A stretch of DNA of 64,000 bases from Flavobacteriales bacterium (GCA_026418175.1 JAOABX010000001.1:132957-196956); one strand, 5' to 3'; shown: positions 37,033-46,433, counted from the stretch's first letter. Made by a program: numbers and translations. Notes: a model not told the origin generated them from the sequence alone.

Positions 37033-37437
37033 ATGAATTTAAATCATCCGATTGTTCTATTTGATGGAGTGTGTAACTTTTGTAACGCATCCGTTCAATT
37101 TATTATCAAACATGACTCAAATGCAATATTTCGTTTTGCTTCGTTGCAGTCTAAATTGGCGATGGATATAATTCGAGAGGTGGGCTTAGAAGAAAACAAG
37201 GTAAATTCAGTTGTTTTAGTATATAAAAATAAAGTGTACATTCAATCTGATGCAGCATTAAATATTGTAAAAATGTTGTCTGGAATTTGGCCGGTTTTTT
37301 ATCTATTAATTATAATACCTAAACCAGTACGTGACTTTTTTTATAATGTTATAGCTCGAAATCGTTATCGTTGGTTTGGAAAAAAGGATCAATGTATGGT
37401 TCCACCTCCAGAACTTAAATATCGTTTTTTAGATTAG
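37033..37437 (+). CDS. DCC family thiol-disulfide oxidoreductase (DUF393)
   Basis: A 134-residue protein with the family signature DGVCNFCN at residues 11-18, giving a CxxC pair, followed by 'FIIKHDSNAIFRFASLQS' and a C-terminal 'RNRYRWFGKKDQCMVP' stretch. DCC proteins are thioredoxin-fold, probable disulfide oxidoreductases of unclear physiological role. The last 23 nt overlap the 3' end of uvrC on the opposite strand. Confidence 0.92.
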   Translation: MNLNHPIVLFDGVCNFCNASVQFIIKHDSNAIFRFASLQSKLAMDIIREVGLEENKVNSVVLVYKNKVYIQSDAALNIVKMLSGIWPVFYLLIIIPKPVRDFFYNVIARNRYRWFGKKDQCMVPPPELKYRFLD

Positions 37438-39241
37438 GTATCTCTGAATGAAAGTAAGTCCATACCAATTGCGCTTTTTGAATACCAATAACTTCGGCTA
37501 GTTCTTCAATTGGAGTTACTTTTATTCGTTTTACAGATTTAAATTTTTTTAAAAGTGTTTCTGCTGTTTTATTTCCGATACCTTTGATAGATTCTAACTC
37601 TGATCGAATTAATGCTTTTTGATGTCTTTTTCGATAATGTGTAATACCAAATCGGTGAGCTTCATTTCGTAAGTGCTGAATTACTTTAAGGGTTTCTGAT
37701 TTTTTATCTAAATATAAAGGGAGGGGATCTTCAGGATAATAGATTTCTTCTAGGCGTTTGGCAATTCCAATCACTGTAATTTTTCCCCGTAAACCCAACT
37801 GATCCAATACTTCTATAGCGGCACCTAATTGCCCTTTTCCGCCATCAATTACAATTAGTTGTGGTAAATCACCTCCTTCATTTAAAAGTCTGCTGTACCT
37901 TCGGTATAACACCTCCTTCATTGTATCAAAATCATTAGGCCCTTGAACTGTTTTTACATTAAAGTGCCGATAGTCTTTTTTGCTGGGACGGGCATTTTTA
38001 AAACATACCATGGCTGATACCGCATAAGCTCCCTGAAAATTTGAGTTGTCAAAGCACTCAATGTGTACCGGTAATTCTTGCATTCGCAAGTCTTTCATCA
38101 TTTGTTCTAAAATTCGCCGGTTATGTGCTTCCGGATCTTTTATAGATAATTGCTTAATTTTATCTTGGATGAAGTATTCCAAATTTCGATAGGATAAATC
38201 CAGCAAAGTTTTTTTTTCGCCTCGTTGTGGAATAATATAAGTAACCCCTGGTATTTCAGATTCAGGTAAAAAAGGTACTATAATTTCATTCGATTGGCTT
38301 TGAAACATATTTCTCAATTCAAAAATTCCAAGTGATAGTAATTCAGCAGGTGTTTCATCCATGCGTTTTTTCAGTTCCAGGGTGTGCGACTGTACAATGC
38401 TTCCACTTAGAATGCGTAAATAATTTATGTATATAGAATTGCCATCTTCTTTAGCACTGAATACATCTACCTGATCAATATCAGGGTTTACCACCGTTGT
38501 TTTTTGTTTGAATTTTTCTAGCTGTTCCAGTCTCAATTTAATAATATGAGCTTGTTCAAATTCATAATTAGCTGCATATAATTGCATTTGTTGTTTTTGA
38601 TATCTAATTAAATCCTGAATGTTTCCTTTTAGAATCTGCCGGATGTCATTCACCATTTCCAGATATTCTTGCTCTAACTGGCGACCTTCACATGGTCCCT
38701 TGCAGTTGCCTATGTGATATTCTAAACATACTTTAAATTTTTTTTTTGAAATATTCTCTGGTGTTAAATTTAAATTGCAGGTTCGAATCGGATAAAGCTG
38801 TTTACAAAGATCCAATACTGTGCGCATCATTTTTACTGATGCATAAGGCCCATAATATTCCGATCCATCTTTTACAATTTGTCGGGTAGGAAATATTCGA
38901 GGGAAAGGTTCTTTTTTAATGCATATCCAAGGGTAGGTTTTATCATCTTTTAGCATTACATTAAATCGAGGCTGATGTTTTTTTATCAACGTATTTTCAA
39001 GCAATAATGCTTCCAGTTCATTGTTTACTACAATCCATGAAATATGGGCTATGTTTTTTACTAACAATCGTGTTTTTCCATTTTCAAAAAGTTGTTTACT
39101 GAAGTAGCTACTTACTCTGTTTTTTAGATTTTTCGCTTTCCCAACATATAGTATTTTTCCCGCAGCATCAAAAAACTGGTAGATGCCCGGTGCTTCGGGC
39201 AACGATTTTAATTGCTCAGCTATTTTTGGGTCATTATTCAT
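37415..39241 (-). CDS. uvrC: Excinuclease ABC subunit C
   Basis: A 608-residue nuclease of nucleotide excision repair using the ATG at 39241 (a TTG three codons upstream is less likely). In order are the GIY-YIG domain (PGIYQFFDAAGKILYVGKAKNL, 3' incision), a Cys-rich segment (CLEYHIGNCKGPC), the UVR motif that binds UvrB (YEFEQAHIIKLRLEQLE), the RNase H-like domain for 5' incision (ECFDNSNFQGAYAVSAMVCF and VIDGGKGQL) and C-terminal HhH motifs (ESIKGIGNKTAETLL). Length is normal. It runs into the convergent DCC gene by 23 nt. Confidence 0.97.
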   Translation of the reverse strand: MNNDPKIAEQLKSLPEAPGIYQFFDAAGKILYVGKAKNLKNRVSSYFSKQLFENGKTRLLVKNIAHISWIVVNNELEALLLENTLIKKHQPRFNVMLKDDKTYPWICIKKEPFPRIFPTRQIVKDGSEYYGPYASVKMMRTVLDLCKQLYPIRTCNLNLTPENISKKKFKVCLEYHIGNCKGPCEGRQLEQEYLEMVNDIRQILKGNIQDLIRYQKQQMQLYAANYEFEQAHIIKLRLEQLEKFKQKTTVVNPDIDQVDVFSAKEDGNSIYINYLRILSGSIVQSHTLELKKRMDETPAELLSLGIFELRNMFQSQSNEIIVPFLPESEIPGVTYIIPQRGEKKTLLDLSYRNLEYFIQDKIKQLSIKDPEAHNRRILEQMMKDLRMQELPVHIECFDNSNFQGAYAVSAMVCFKNARPSKKDYRHFNVKTVQGPNDFDTMKEVLYRRYSRLLNEGGDLPQLIVIDGGKGQLGAAIEVLDQLGLRGKITVIGIAKRLEEIYYPEDPLPLYLDKKSETLKVIQHLRNEAHRFGITHYRKRHQKALIRSELESIKGIGNKTAETLLKKFKSVKRIKVTPIEELAEVIGIQKAQLVWTYFHSEIPNLKNDI

Positions 39242-39247
39242 ACTTTG

Positions 39248-39278
39248 CAAAGGTAAATGATTTGATAGGGTTCATCAA
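39248..39278 (-). promoter_or_regulatory. Bacteroidota-type promoter of uvrC
   Basis: On the minus strand TTG (39276-39278), 20 nt, then TACCTTTG (39248-39255). The box ends 6 nt before the ATG, so the transcript is expected to be leaderless or nearly so. Confidence 0.72.
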
Positions 39279-39346
39279 CATTTAATTTTTCATAACCTTT
39301 TATTTTTATTAAATGTTTTACATTATAGTTAATGTAAATTTAGCTT

Positions 39347-39913
39347 ATGAACTTATTAAAAAACATATCGTTTCTATTTAATAATCGGATACTTTTAATA
39401 TTTTTTTTAAATTCTTTTTTAATATATTTTTTTAGTGCATGTACTTCAAAAAAACAAGTTTTAAAAAAAGATATTTCAACTCATAAAGTTAACAAGCAAT
39501 TTCTTGAAACATATTCTGCCCGCTTAGGAATTGCATTAAAACCAGATTGTAATAAAAAATTAATTGAGACAGTTTCTTCCTGGCTAAATACGCCCTATAA
39601 ATATGGTGGTAATACTAAACAAGGAACAGATTGTTCTGGTTTTGTTCAGCAAGTTTATGCAGAGGTATATGGAGTTTCTTTGGCACGTTCTGCAGCTGAT
39701 ATTTTTGTACAGTGTAATAAAATACAACGTTCAGATTTAAAAGAAGGAGATTTAGTTTTTTTTAAAATAAATACTCCAAAAGTCAGTCACGTTGGGATTT
39801 ATCTTACCGATGAATATTTTATTCATGCTTCTACTAAGAAAGGTGTTATTGTAAATAGCCTTACAGAAGAATATTATGCTAAATATTTTTTTTCAGCCGG
39901 TAGAATCCCTTGA
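39347..39913 (+). CDS. C40 (NlpC/P60) family lipoprotein peptidase
   Basis: A 188-residue lipoprotein: a hydrophobic signal with a lipobox-like FSAC and Cys32, then an NlpC/P60 domain. The catalytic Cys96 is in GTDCSGF, His148 in KVSHVGIYL, and His160 in YFIHAST, giving the Cys-His-His triad. The fold cuts gamma-D-Glu-diamino acid bonds in peptidoglycan (Spr/MepS-like), so it may open the sacculus during growth. It stands alone, and a TAnnTTTG match is not seen upstream. Confidence 0.92.
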   Translation: MNLLKNISFLFNNRILLIFFLNSFLIYFFSACTSKKQVLKKDISTHKVNKQFLETYSARLGIALKPDCNKKLIETVSSWLNTPYKYGGNTKQGTDCSGFVQQVYAEVYGVSLARSAADIFVQCNKIQRSDLKEGDLVFFKINTPKVSHVGIYLTDEYFIHASTKKGVIVNSLTEEYYAKYFFSAGRIP

Positions 39914-40064
39914 AATTGAAATGTTTAAATAAAAGAAATTAACAATTTGTAGTTAGTATTTATTTAATTAAATAAAGTTTAAAATGAAGTAGATAGCAAT
40001 TAATTGCTAATTTTGCCACTTAGGTATAATGTATATTAAACCAGTGAAAATAAAAAAATCAATC

Positions 40065-42047
40065 ATGAAAATATCAACCGCCCTGATTTTCGTACTGGCA
40101 TTTTCTGCATTTTTTTCTATTTCTGCTCAAAATGTGGATTTTTCCAAAGAAAATTTTTCTGGAGATAAGAAAGGATTAAGAAAAGCAATTAAAAATTTGA
40201 AAAAAGGGGATGCTTATTACTATGGAACCGATCGGGGCTATAATGAAGCGGTGTTGTATTACCTTCAGGCATATGAATTTAACCCGAATAATGCCTTTTT
40301 GAATTATAAAATTGCTAATTGTTATCTTAATTCTCTTGAAAAATATAACGCATTAAAATATGCCGAAAAAGCGTATGAGCTTGATCCAAATGCAGCACCA
40401 GACCTTGATTATGTACTTGGAATGGCCTATCAGCAAAAGTTAAAGTTTGCAGAAGCGATGCTTGCTTATGATCGTTTTTTGCAAAAGACCCAAAATCCCG
40501 ATACTATTAAAATTGTACAAAAGAAAATTGACGAATGTAAAAATGGTAAAGAGTTTATTAAAAAGAAAGAATATGTTGTAGAAAATATCGGCGATGTTAT
40601 TAATACTCCCTATGCTGAATATGTTCCGTTAATTAAAGCTGACGAATCAGTTCTTGTATTTACTTCTCGTCGGCCTGAAGAAAGCAATAAAAAAAGAAAG
40701 AAAAGTAAGATATCTAATTTTGATTATGATTATTATGAAAACATATTTCGTTCAATCAATAAGGGAGTAAATGGATGGGATACCCCTACAAGGCTTCCCT
40801 CACCAATTAATGTTCCTAAAAAACATAGTGCATCAGTGAGTTTGTCATTAGATGGCTCTGTCATTTATATGTACAAATCAACTAACAATGGTGATATTTA
40901 TTTCTCGAAGTTAAATGGCAACGATTGGTCTAACCCCAAAGAGCTTCCAGGAAAAATCAATACAAATAAATATACAGAATCACATATTACAGTTTCGTTT
41001 GATGGGAAAACAGCCTACATCGTATCTGATCGTCCGGGGGGATTGGGAGGAAAGGATATTTGGAAATCAGAACTCCAAGATGATAATACATGGAGTGAGC
41101 CGGTGAATTTAGGTCCTACTATTAATACGGAATATGATGAAGATGGCCCGTTTTTACATCCTGATGGAAGAACTTTATATTTTAGTTCTCGTGGCCATAA
41201 CACGATGGGAGGCTTTGATATTTTTGAAACAGAATTTAAAAACGGCGAATGGACGAAGCCTTTAAACATGGGTTATCCTATCAATAGTCCGGATGACGAT
41301 GTGTTTTTTGTACTTACTGCCGATGGAAAGAATGCCTATCTTTCATCTGTAAAAGAGAATGGATATGGGAAACAAGATATATATTCAATAAGACCTTTTG
41401 AAAAGAAAGTTTTTAAAGAATTCCAAATGGTATTGTTTAAAGGAATTCTTAAAGACAAAGAAACTCACCTTGAGATTGGTGGAAAAGTAAATATTACAGA
41501 TAATAAAGCCAGCAAAGAGATTTTTGAAGCGGATGTGAATTCTAAAGACGGAACCTTTTTGGTTTCTTTGCCTAGTGGGAGAAATTATGGTATTGCAGTA
41601 GAATCTGAAGGGTACCTATTTCATTCAGAAAATTTTGATTTAATTATACCTGAAGGGTATAAAGAAGTAGTAAAAATAATATATTTAGAAAAAGTAAAGG
41701 CAGGTACGAAACTAACGTTAAACAATGTGTTTTTTGATTTTGATAAATCTGATTTAAAACCAGAATCTACTGTAGAGTTGAATCGTGCTATTGAATTATT
41801 AAATAAGTATCCTAATTTAAAAATTGAAATTGCTGGGCATACCGATAATATTGGTAATGATAGCTATAACCAAAAACTTTCAGAACGACGTGCTATTGCT
41901 GTTCGTGATTATTTAGTTAAAAATGGATTCCCTGAAAATAGAATTGTGAAAGTTGTTGGTTATGGTTCTAAGATTAATCTTGAATCAAATGATACCAAAG
42001 AAGGAAGAGCAAAAAACCGAAGAGTTGAATTTATTATTAGTGAATAA
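40065..42047 (+). CDS. OmpA family protein with TPR and PD40 repeats (PorE-like)
   Basis: A 660-residue exported protein using the ATG at 40065 (an in-frame ATG at 40029 adds a basic non-signal stretch). In order: a signal peptide ending SISAQ, TPR-like helices (about 35-150), PD40/WD40-like beta-propeller repeats with 'SLDGSVIYMYKS', 'FDGKTAYIVSDRPGG' and 'HPDGRTLYFSSRG' blades (about 170-445), a carboxypeptidase-regulatory-like domain (about 455-545) and an OmpA peptidoglycan-binding domain (about 550-660, with NVFFDFDKSDLKPES and NRRVEF). This order matches PorE, which tethers the type IX machinery to peptidoglycan, but Bacteroidota carry many paralogues. A TAATTTTG box lies at 40008-40015. 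Confidence 0.88.
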   Translation: MKISTALIFVLAFSAFFSISAQNVDFSKENFSGDKKGLRKAIKNLKKGDAYYYGTDRGYNEAVLYYLQAYEFNPNNAFLNYKIANCYLNSLEKYNALKYAEKAYELDPNAAPDLDYVLGMAYQQKLKFAEAMLAYDRFLQKTQNPDTIKIVQKKIDECKNGKEFIKKKEYVVENIGDVINTPYAEYVPLIKADESVLVFTSRRPEESNKKRKKSKISNFDYDYYENIFRSINKGVNGWDTPTRLPSPINVPKKHSASVSLSLDGSVIYMYKSTNNGDIYFSKLNGNDWSNPKELPGKINTNKYTESHITVSFDGKTAYIVSDRPGGLGGKDIWKSELQDDNTWSEPVNLGPTINTEYDEDGPFLHPDGRTLYFSSRGHNTMGGFDIFETEFKNGEWTKPLNMGYPINSPDDDVFFVLTADGKNAYLSSVKENGYGKQDIYSIRPFEKKVFKEFQMVLFKGILKDKETHLEIGGKVNITDNKASKEIFEADVNSKDGTFLVSLPSGRNYGIAVESEGYLFHSENFDLIIPEGYKEVVKIIYLEKVKAGTKLTLNNVFFDFDKSDLKPESTVELNRAIELLNKYPNLKIEIAGHTDNIGNDSYNQKLSERRAIAVRDYLVKNGFPENRIVKVVGYGSKINLESNDTKEGRAKNRRVEFIISE

Positions 42048-42064
42048 TTACAGCGATTATTAAG

Positions 42065-42088
42065 AAGGGAATTTCATATTCCTTTTTA
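42065..42088 (+). terminator. Weak intrinsic terminator after the OmpA family gene
   Basis: AAGGGAAT pairs with ATTCCTTT (one G-U) over a 5-nt loop and is followed by a short T-run ending at 42087. It directly precedes the GTG of the Ppx/GppA gene. Confidence 0.5.
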
Positions 42089-42090
42089 TT

Positions 42091-43014
42091 GTGGAAAAAC
42101 GAATTGCAATAATAGACTGCGGTACCAATACCTTTAATCTTCTTTTAGCAAAAGTTAATACAAGCACCCGAGAAGTTTCTTTCTTGTATGAGGAAAAAAG
42201 GCCTGTTAAAATTGGCAAAGGTCTTACAGAAAAGGGTGTATTTACTGATGAGGCTATGCAACGTGCTATGGAAGCACTTACAATTTATGCTGCACAAATT
42301 AAAGAATGGAATGTTGATAAAGTAAGAGTTTTAGCAACAGCAGCATTTAGGTTAAGTAAAAACGCTACTGTGTTTATAGAGCAAGTATTTTGCCATACTG
42401 GATTAACTATCGAAGTGATTAGTGGTGAACAAGAGGCTAAACTAATATATCAAGGTGCAAAGCATGCTTATTTGATGAATGAAAAACCTCATTTGATAAT
42501 AGATATAGGCGGGGGTAGTACCGAATTTATATATTGCAGTATTGTTGGTATGTACCAATGTTGGAGTTTTGAAGCAGGTGCCAGTCGTCTATTAGAAATT
42601 TTATCTCCCTCTGATCCACTATGTGAGCAAGATATTCAAAGAATAAAATCATATTTGCAGGTTTTATTAAATCCACTTACAAATTCGCTTCCAGAAATTA
42701 TTCCCGTTTTAGTTGGAACTTCTGGTTTTTTTGATACATTAGAAGATATGGCTGTAGCAGGTAATTATATTCCAGAACAGAATGGTTCTTTGTATCGTGA
42801 AATTCCAACAGAATTGTTTCATCAGTTGTATCAATTAATGTTACCATTAGATGTACAAGAGCGGGCTGTCTTTCCTGGTATGATACCTTTTCGGGCAGAG
42901 ATGATTATGATGGCATTTGAACTTACTCGTTTTATTATTGAACGATATAAGGTTGAGAAAATAATTACCACGCCTTATTCTATGAAGGAAGGTGCAATAT
43001 TTTCAATGTTATGA
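42091..43014 (+). CDS. Exopolyphosphatase / GppA family phosphatase
   Basis: A 307-residue protein of the ASKHA Ppx/GppA group. The phosphate-1 motif is DCGTNTFNLLLA at residues 8-19, the second is IDIGGGSTEF near residue 139, and a third glycine-containing segment (VGTSGFFDTLE) lies near residue 208. It releases phosphate from polyphosphate and/or converts pppGpp to ppGpp. The length is that of the short form with only the catalytic domains. The start is a GTG. It overlaps the next gene by 4 nt. Confidence 0.92.
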   Translation: MEKRIAIIDCGTNTFNLLLAKVNTSTREVSFLYEEKRPVKIGKGLTEKGVFTDEAMQRAMEALTIYAAQIKEWNVDKVRVLATAAFRLSKNATVFIEQVFCHTGLTIEVISGEQEAKLIYQGAKHAYLMNEKPHLIIDIGGGSTEFIYCSIVGMYQCWSFEAGASRLLEILSPSDPLCEQDIQRIKSYLQVLLNPLTNSLPEIIPVLVGTSGFFDTLEDMAVAGNYIPEQNGSLYREIPTELFHQLYQLMLPLDVQERAVFPGMIPFRAEMIMMAFELTRFIIERYKVEKIITTPYSMKEGAIFSML

Positions 43015-43493
43015 AACATTGGCAACTATATTTATTAACTTTTTGCTTACATGGCACTTTTTTGTACGCACAGAAATCAACTGAAATTGAAAGGTTTCGA
43101 TGGTTGGAAGGAGTCTGGCAGTGTACAGAATCACCACAAAATTATGAACGATGGTCTTGGAAGGATGCCACTCTTAAAGGGGTTGGGTATCAAGTGGAAT
43201 TAGGTGTTGAGAAAATCTTTGAATGGCTTGAAATAACACAAGTTGATGGAAAGTTGGTGTACAGGGTACATATTCAAAAAAGCGGGAAAAGAACTGATTT
43301 TGTTTTGGAGCGAAAAGGCTCTAAATATGTTTTCATTAATCCTCAAAACGACTTTCCACAAGTGATTATATATCAAAAAATCAATTCAAAAAAATATAAA
43401 GTTGTATTAAGCATGCTTCAGTCTAATGGGAAAAATAATACCAGCGTTTTAACTTTTACAAAGGTAAAAGCTAAAAGCTGGCATTTTAATTAA
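43011..43493 (+). CDS. DUF6265-like exported protein
   Basis: A 160-residue protein with a signal peptide (about 1-20, ending LYAQ) and a lipocalin-like beta fold: 'FRWLEGVWQC' near the start, 'WSWKDATLKGVGYQV' in the middle and 'FINPQNDFPQVIIYQKI' later. These match the DUF6265 pattern. Function is unknown. It is coupled to the Ppx/GppA gene by ATGA overlap, though no functional link is obvious. Confidence 0.72.
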   Translation: MKHWQLYLLTFCLHGTFLYAQKSTEIERFRWLEGVWQCTESPQNYERWSWKDATLKGVGYQVELGVEKIFEWLEITQVDGKLVYRVHIQKSGKRTDFVLERKGSKYVFINPQNDFPQVIIYQKINSKKYKVVLSMLQSNGKNNTSVLTFTKVKAKSWHFN

Positions 43494-43495
43494 AT

Positions 43496-45055
43496 TTATA
43501 CAATCTCTTCGTCATTGGGCGTGAAAAACCTGAATTCTAAAAACTGATAAGAATCCCTACTTTCCAACGTAAATTGTTTCTTAAATTCTTTGCGCCATTT
43601 TTTATAAATGGATGTAAACAAGCCTTTTTTAAGATAAGCTTCAACATATGGATGCACAATGAGTTTGAGCGGTTTTTTTACAGTATTGTCTTTAAGCAAG
43701 TTGTTGAGTTTGATTTTTATTTCATCAACCAGTACCAAAGATGCACTTACTTTACCTGAACCCGCACATGAGGGGCAAACTTCTGTTGTTTCAATATTGA
43801 TTTGAGGACGCACACGTTCACGGGTTATCTGTATCAAACCTATTTTTGAAGGAGGCAACACATTATGTTTGGCTTTATCATCCTTCATGGCTTCTTTCAT
43901 TTTTTTATACAAAACCTTTTTATTTTCAGCTTTGTACATGTCAATAAAATCAACCACTATGATTCCTCCGATATCACGTAAACGTAATTGGCGCGCAATT
44001 TCTTCAGCAGCTTCTAGATTAACAGCCAAGGCACTGTTTTCCTGATTTTCGCCGCTTTTTACATTATTGCCGCTATTTACATCAATTACATGGAGTGCTT
44101 CAGTATGTTCAATGATAAGATATGCCCCGCTTTTTAATGGAACATTTCTGCCAAAAAGAGTTTTTATTTGTTTATTGATGCCAAAATGTTCAAAAATGGG
44201 GCTTCTTCCTTGATATAGTTTTACATCTTTTTCCTTATCAGGAAAGTTATTATGTACATAAGAACGAATTTCTTCAAAGTAGTTCTTATCGTTTACATAA
44301 ATGTGATCAAAGGTGAAATTTTTATTTACCATATCGCGTAGCATGGTGGTGGCTCGGTTTAATTCACCAAGAACTTTCTCGGGAGCTTTGGCCACTTTCA
44401 TGTTGTTAAAAATCTCATCCCAACGCGACATGAGTTCCTGCATGTCTTTTTCCAGGTCTGCTACCGTTTGATTCTCTGCGGCTGTTCTAACAATAACCCC
44501 AAAGTTTTTGGGGACAAATGACTGGACAATTTTTTTCAGCCTGTCTCTTTCAGCAGCATCCCGAATTTTGCTAGAAACTGAAATTTTATCTGCAAAAGGT
44601 ACTAACACAACATACCTGCCTGGAAACGATAATTCACAGCTCAGGCGAGGCCCTTTTTGCGATATGGGTTCTTTGGCAATTTTTACCAATACCAAACTTC
44701 CGGGTTTAAGTACATCCCCGATTTTTCCGTCTTTTTGAATCTCCGGCTCAAACTTGAAATACATCAGGTTTGAGGATTTTTGTTTCCCAGATGTTACATC
44801 CTGCACATATTTATTTAATGACCGGATTTGTGGGCCCAGATCAAGATAATGCAGAAAGGCATCTTTTTCATAGCCAACATCTACAAAGGCTGCATTAAGA
44901 TTTGGGATTACTCGAGATACTTTGGCCAAGTAGTAATCCCCAACATTGAATGCATAATTGTTTTTTTCCTTGTTAAGTTCAACAAGGTCTTTGCCTTTTA
45001 ATAAAGCTATGGAAACTTCCTCCGGAGAAACGTTTACTATTAAATCGTTGCTCAC
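43496..45055 (-). CDS. rng: Ribonuclease E/G
   Basis: A 519-residue endoribonuclease of the RNase E/G family. An S1 RNA-binding domain near the N-terminus (about 35-130), a 5'-sensor/RNase H-like region, and the DNase-I-like catalytic part follow. The magnesium-binding Asp residues lie in HVIDVNSG and IIVVDFIDM, and the Zn-link is CPSCAGSGKV. The best start is the GTG at 45055, giving MSNDLIVNVSPEEV as in relatives; a TTG three codons upstream is also open. It acts in rRNA maturation and mRNA decay. A 31-residue basic protein is encoded immediately upstream. Confidence 0.94.
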   Translation of the reverse strand: MSNDLIVNVSPEEVSIALLKGKDLVELNKEKNNYAFNVGDYYLAKVSRVIPNLNAAFVDVGYEKDAFLHYLDLGPQIRSLNKYVQDVTSGKQKSSNLMYFKFEPEIQKDGKIGDVLKPGSLVLVKIAKEPISQKGPRLSCELSFPGRYVVLVPFADKISVSSKIRDAAERDRLKKIVQSFVPKNFGVIVRTAAENQTVADLEKDMQELMSRWDEIFNNMKVAKAPEKVLGELNRATTMLRDMVNKNFTFDHIYVNDKNYFEEIRSYVHNNFPDKEKDVKLYQGRSPIFEHFGINKQIKTLFGRNVPLKSGAYLIIEHTEALHVIDVNSGNNVKSGENQENSALAVNLEAAEEIARQLRLRDIGGIIVVDFIDMYKAENKKVLYKKMKEAMKDDKAKHNVLPPSKIGLIQITRERVRPQINIETTEVCPSCAGSGKVSASLVLVDEIKIKLNNLLKDNTVKKPLKLIVHPYVEAYLKKGLFTSIYKKWRKEFKKQFTLESRDSYQFLEFRFFTPNDEEIV

Positions 45056-45110
45056 GGTGTTCAATATTTATGGTTGTGTAACGGAATTTACCCGCTTTAC
45101 AAATAAACTG

Positions 45111-45206
45111 TTAGCGGTTTTTCTTTTTATGCCTGTTCTTACGCAGTCTCTTCTTCCGTTTGTGTGTGTTCATTTTGTGTCTTTTTCTCTTCTTACCACT
45201 TGGCAT
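45111..45206 (-). CDS. 31-residue highly basic protein, AURKAIP1/COX24-like
   Basis: A short frame from ATG at 45206 to TAA at 45111-45113 encodes MPSGKKRKRHK followed by a Lys/Arg/His-rich tail, 31 residues in total. The MPSGKKRKRHK...THKRKKRLRKNRHKKK pattern matches the tiny Bacteroidota proteins labelled AURKAIP1/COX24-domain, whose mitochondrial relative is a small-subunit ribosomal protein (mS38). It is therefore probably ribosome-associated. It lies 5 nt after the stop of the TPR gene and 55 nt before rng on the same strand, consistent with an RNA/ribosome operon. Confidence 0.85.
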   Translation of the reverse strand: MPSGKKRKRHKMNTHKRKKRLRKNRHKKKNR

Positions 45207-45211
45207 AATAC

Positions 45212-46072
45212 TTAGTTTTTATTGTTAGACTTTATTTTAATTTCCTGCATATATAGATCAATCTGATCTTTTACTGCTTGTTCCTGCTGTAATTCCTTGT
45301 ATTTGTTCAGAAATATTAAAGCAGAATCAGTTTCACCCATTTTTGCATAGGTGTCGCCAATAAAAAAATAGGTTTCATCAAGTTTCGGATCAATGGCCAA
45401 TGCCTGACGATAACGATCCAACGCTTTTTGAAACTGGCCCGAAATTACGGAAAAATGTCCTAATTGTAAAATTGCTCGGGTATTCGTTGGATCTTTATCT
45501 ACTACATCGCGTAAAAGTCCGATGCCTTCCATGGGGCTACCTTGCCCTGATTCTACCAAGCAAACTCCTAGTCCAATTTTGGCATCTGCATTTTCAGGGT
45601 CTGATTTCAAAATGGTTTCAAAAACTGTTTTTCCACGGGTATATGCCCATTGCTTGTCTTCTCCTTTTAAAAACGAGGCCATTTGCAAATACCGGTTTCC
45701 TGCTTCTAACCAATCTTCTTTGTCTTGGGTAAGCATTGCCTTATCTTCGGCATAAATAGCTGCAATGGCTGGTCGCATTTGTTTGTCCCAAAATCGGATA
45801 ATTGAATCTAAATATTGAATTTTTATACTCCCTTGAGAAATTGAAAACATGGTTTCAAACCCGTTGAGCCTAGCCACATCGATTCCAGAAAGCTCTTTTT
45901 TTACTTGGTCTATTTGCTGATGAATATCTTCTTTGGCTTTTTCGGCCTGTTGTTCTCTGATTTTAGAGGCTGGTTCAGTACGTGGAAGTATGTAAACTAC
46001 ATAAAATATTGCAAGCGATGCTGTAATAAGCATCGCCTGCATTATCCAATGTTTTTTCGACCCCTTGCTCAT
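45212..46072 (-). CDS. TPR-repeat membrane protein
   Basis: A 286-residue protein using the ATG at 46072; a TTG nine codons upstream gives an implausible N-terminus. A transmembrane segment lies at about residues 9-30, then a charged helical stretch, then TPR repeats (about 115-275), e.g. 'NTRAILQLGHFSVISGQFQKALDRYRQALAIDPKLDETYFFIGDTYAKMGE'-type helices. The TPR part probably faces the periplasm and binds a partner protein that cannot be named. It lies between HU and the 31-residue basic protein on the same strand. Confidence 0.88.
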   Translation of the reverse strand: MSKGSKKHWIMQAMLITASLAIFYVVYILPRTEPASKIREQQAEKAKEDIHQQIDQVKKELSGIDVARLNGFETMFSISQGSIKIQYLDSIIRFWDKQMRPAIAAIYAEDKAMLTQDKEDWLEAGNRYLQMASFLKGEDKQWAYTRGKTVFETILKSDPENADAKIGLGVCLVESGQGSPMEGIGLLRDVVDKDPTNTRAILQLGHFSVISGQFQKALDRYRQALAIDPKLDETYFFIGDTYAKMGETDSALIFLNKYKELQQEQAVKDQIDLYMQEIKIKSNNKN

Positions 46073-46108
46073 GAATGCTACCCTATGAAATGGGTGCAAA
46101 GGTGCGAA

Positions 46109-46393
46109 TTATTTTGTTTTCTTTTTCACCTGATTGGCAAATGATTTAGCAGGCTTAAAAGCCGGAATGTTGTGCTCAGGTATGATAATCGTAGTGTTTT
46201 TTGAAATGTTGCGGCCTTTTTTCTGAGCACGCTTTTTAATAATAAAGCTTCCAAATCCTCGTAGATAGACATTATTACCGTTTATCATAGATTCTTTTAC
46301 TACTTTCATGAAAGCTTCTACAGTTGTTTGAACTGCAACTTTTTCAATACCGGTAGATTCGGCAATTTGGTTTACAATATCTGCTTTTGTCAT
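46109..46393 (-). CDS. hup: HU family DNA-binding protein
   Basis: A 94-residue HU/IHF-like nucleoid protein: MTKADIVNQIAESTGIEKVAVQTTVEAFMKVV, the GFGSFIIKKRAQKKGRNISKNTTIIIPEH beta-arm region, then 'PAFKPAKSFANQVKKKTK'. The Pro at the arm tip that intercalates into DNA corresponds to the 'IIIPEHNIPAFKP' part. Bacteroidota encode several such proteins. It is probably the first gene of the HU-TPR-basic protein-rng set, with its own promoter. Confidence 0.95.
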   Translation of the reverse strand: MTKADIVNQIAESTGIEKVAVQTTVEAFMKVVKESMINGNNVYLRGFGSFIIKKRAQKKGRNISKNTTIIIPEHNIPAFKPAKSFANQVKKKTK

Positions 46394-46433
46394 ACAGCTA
46401 AGTATTTATTTTTGTTGAACTTAAAACTAATTG

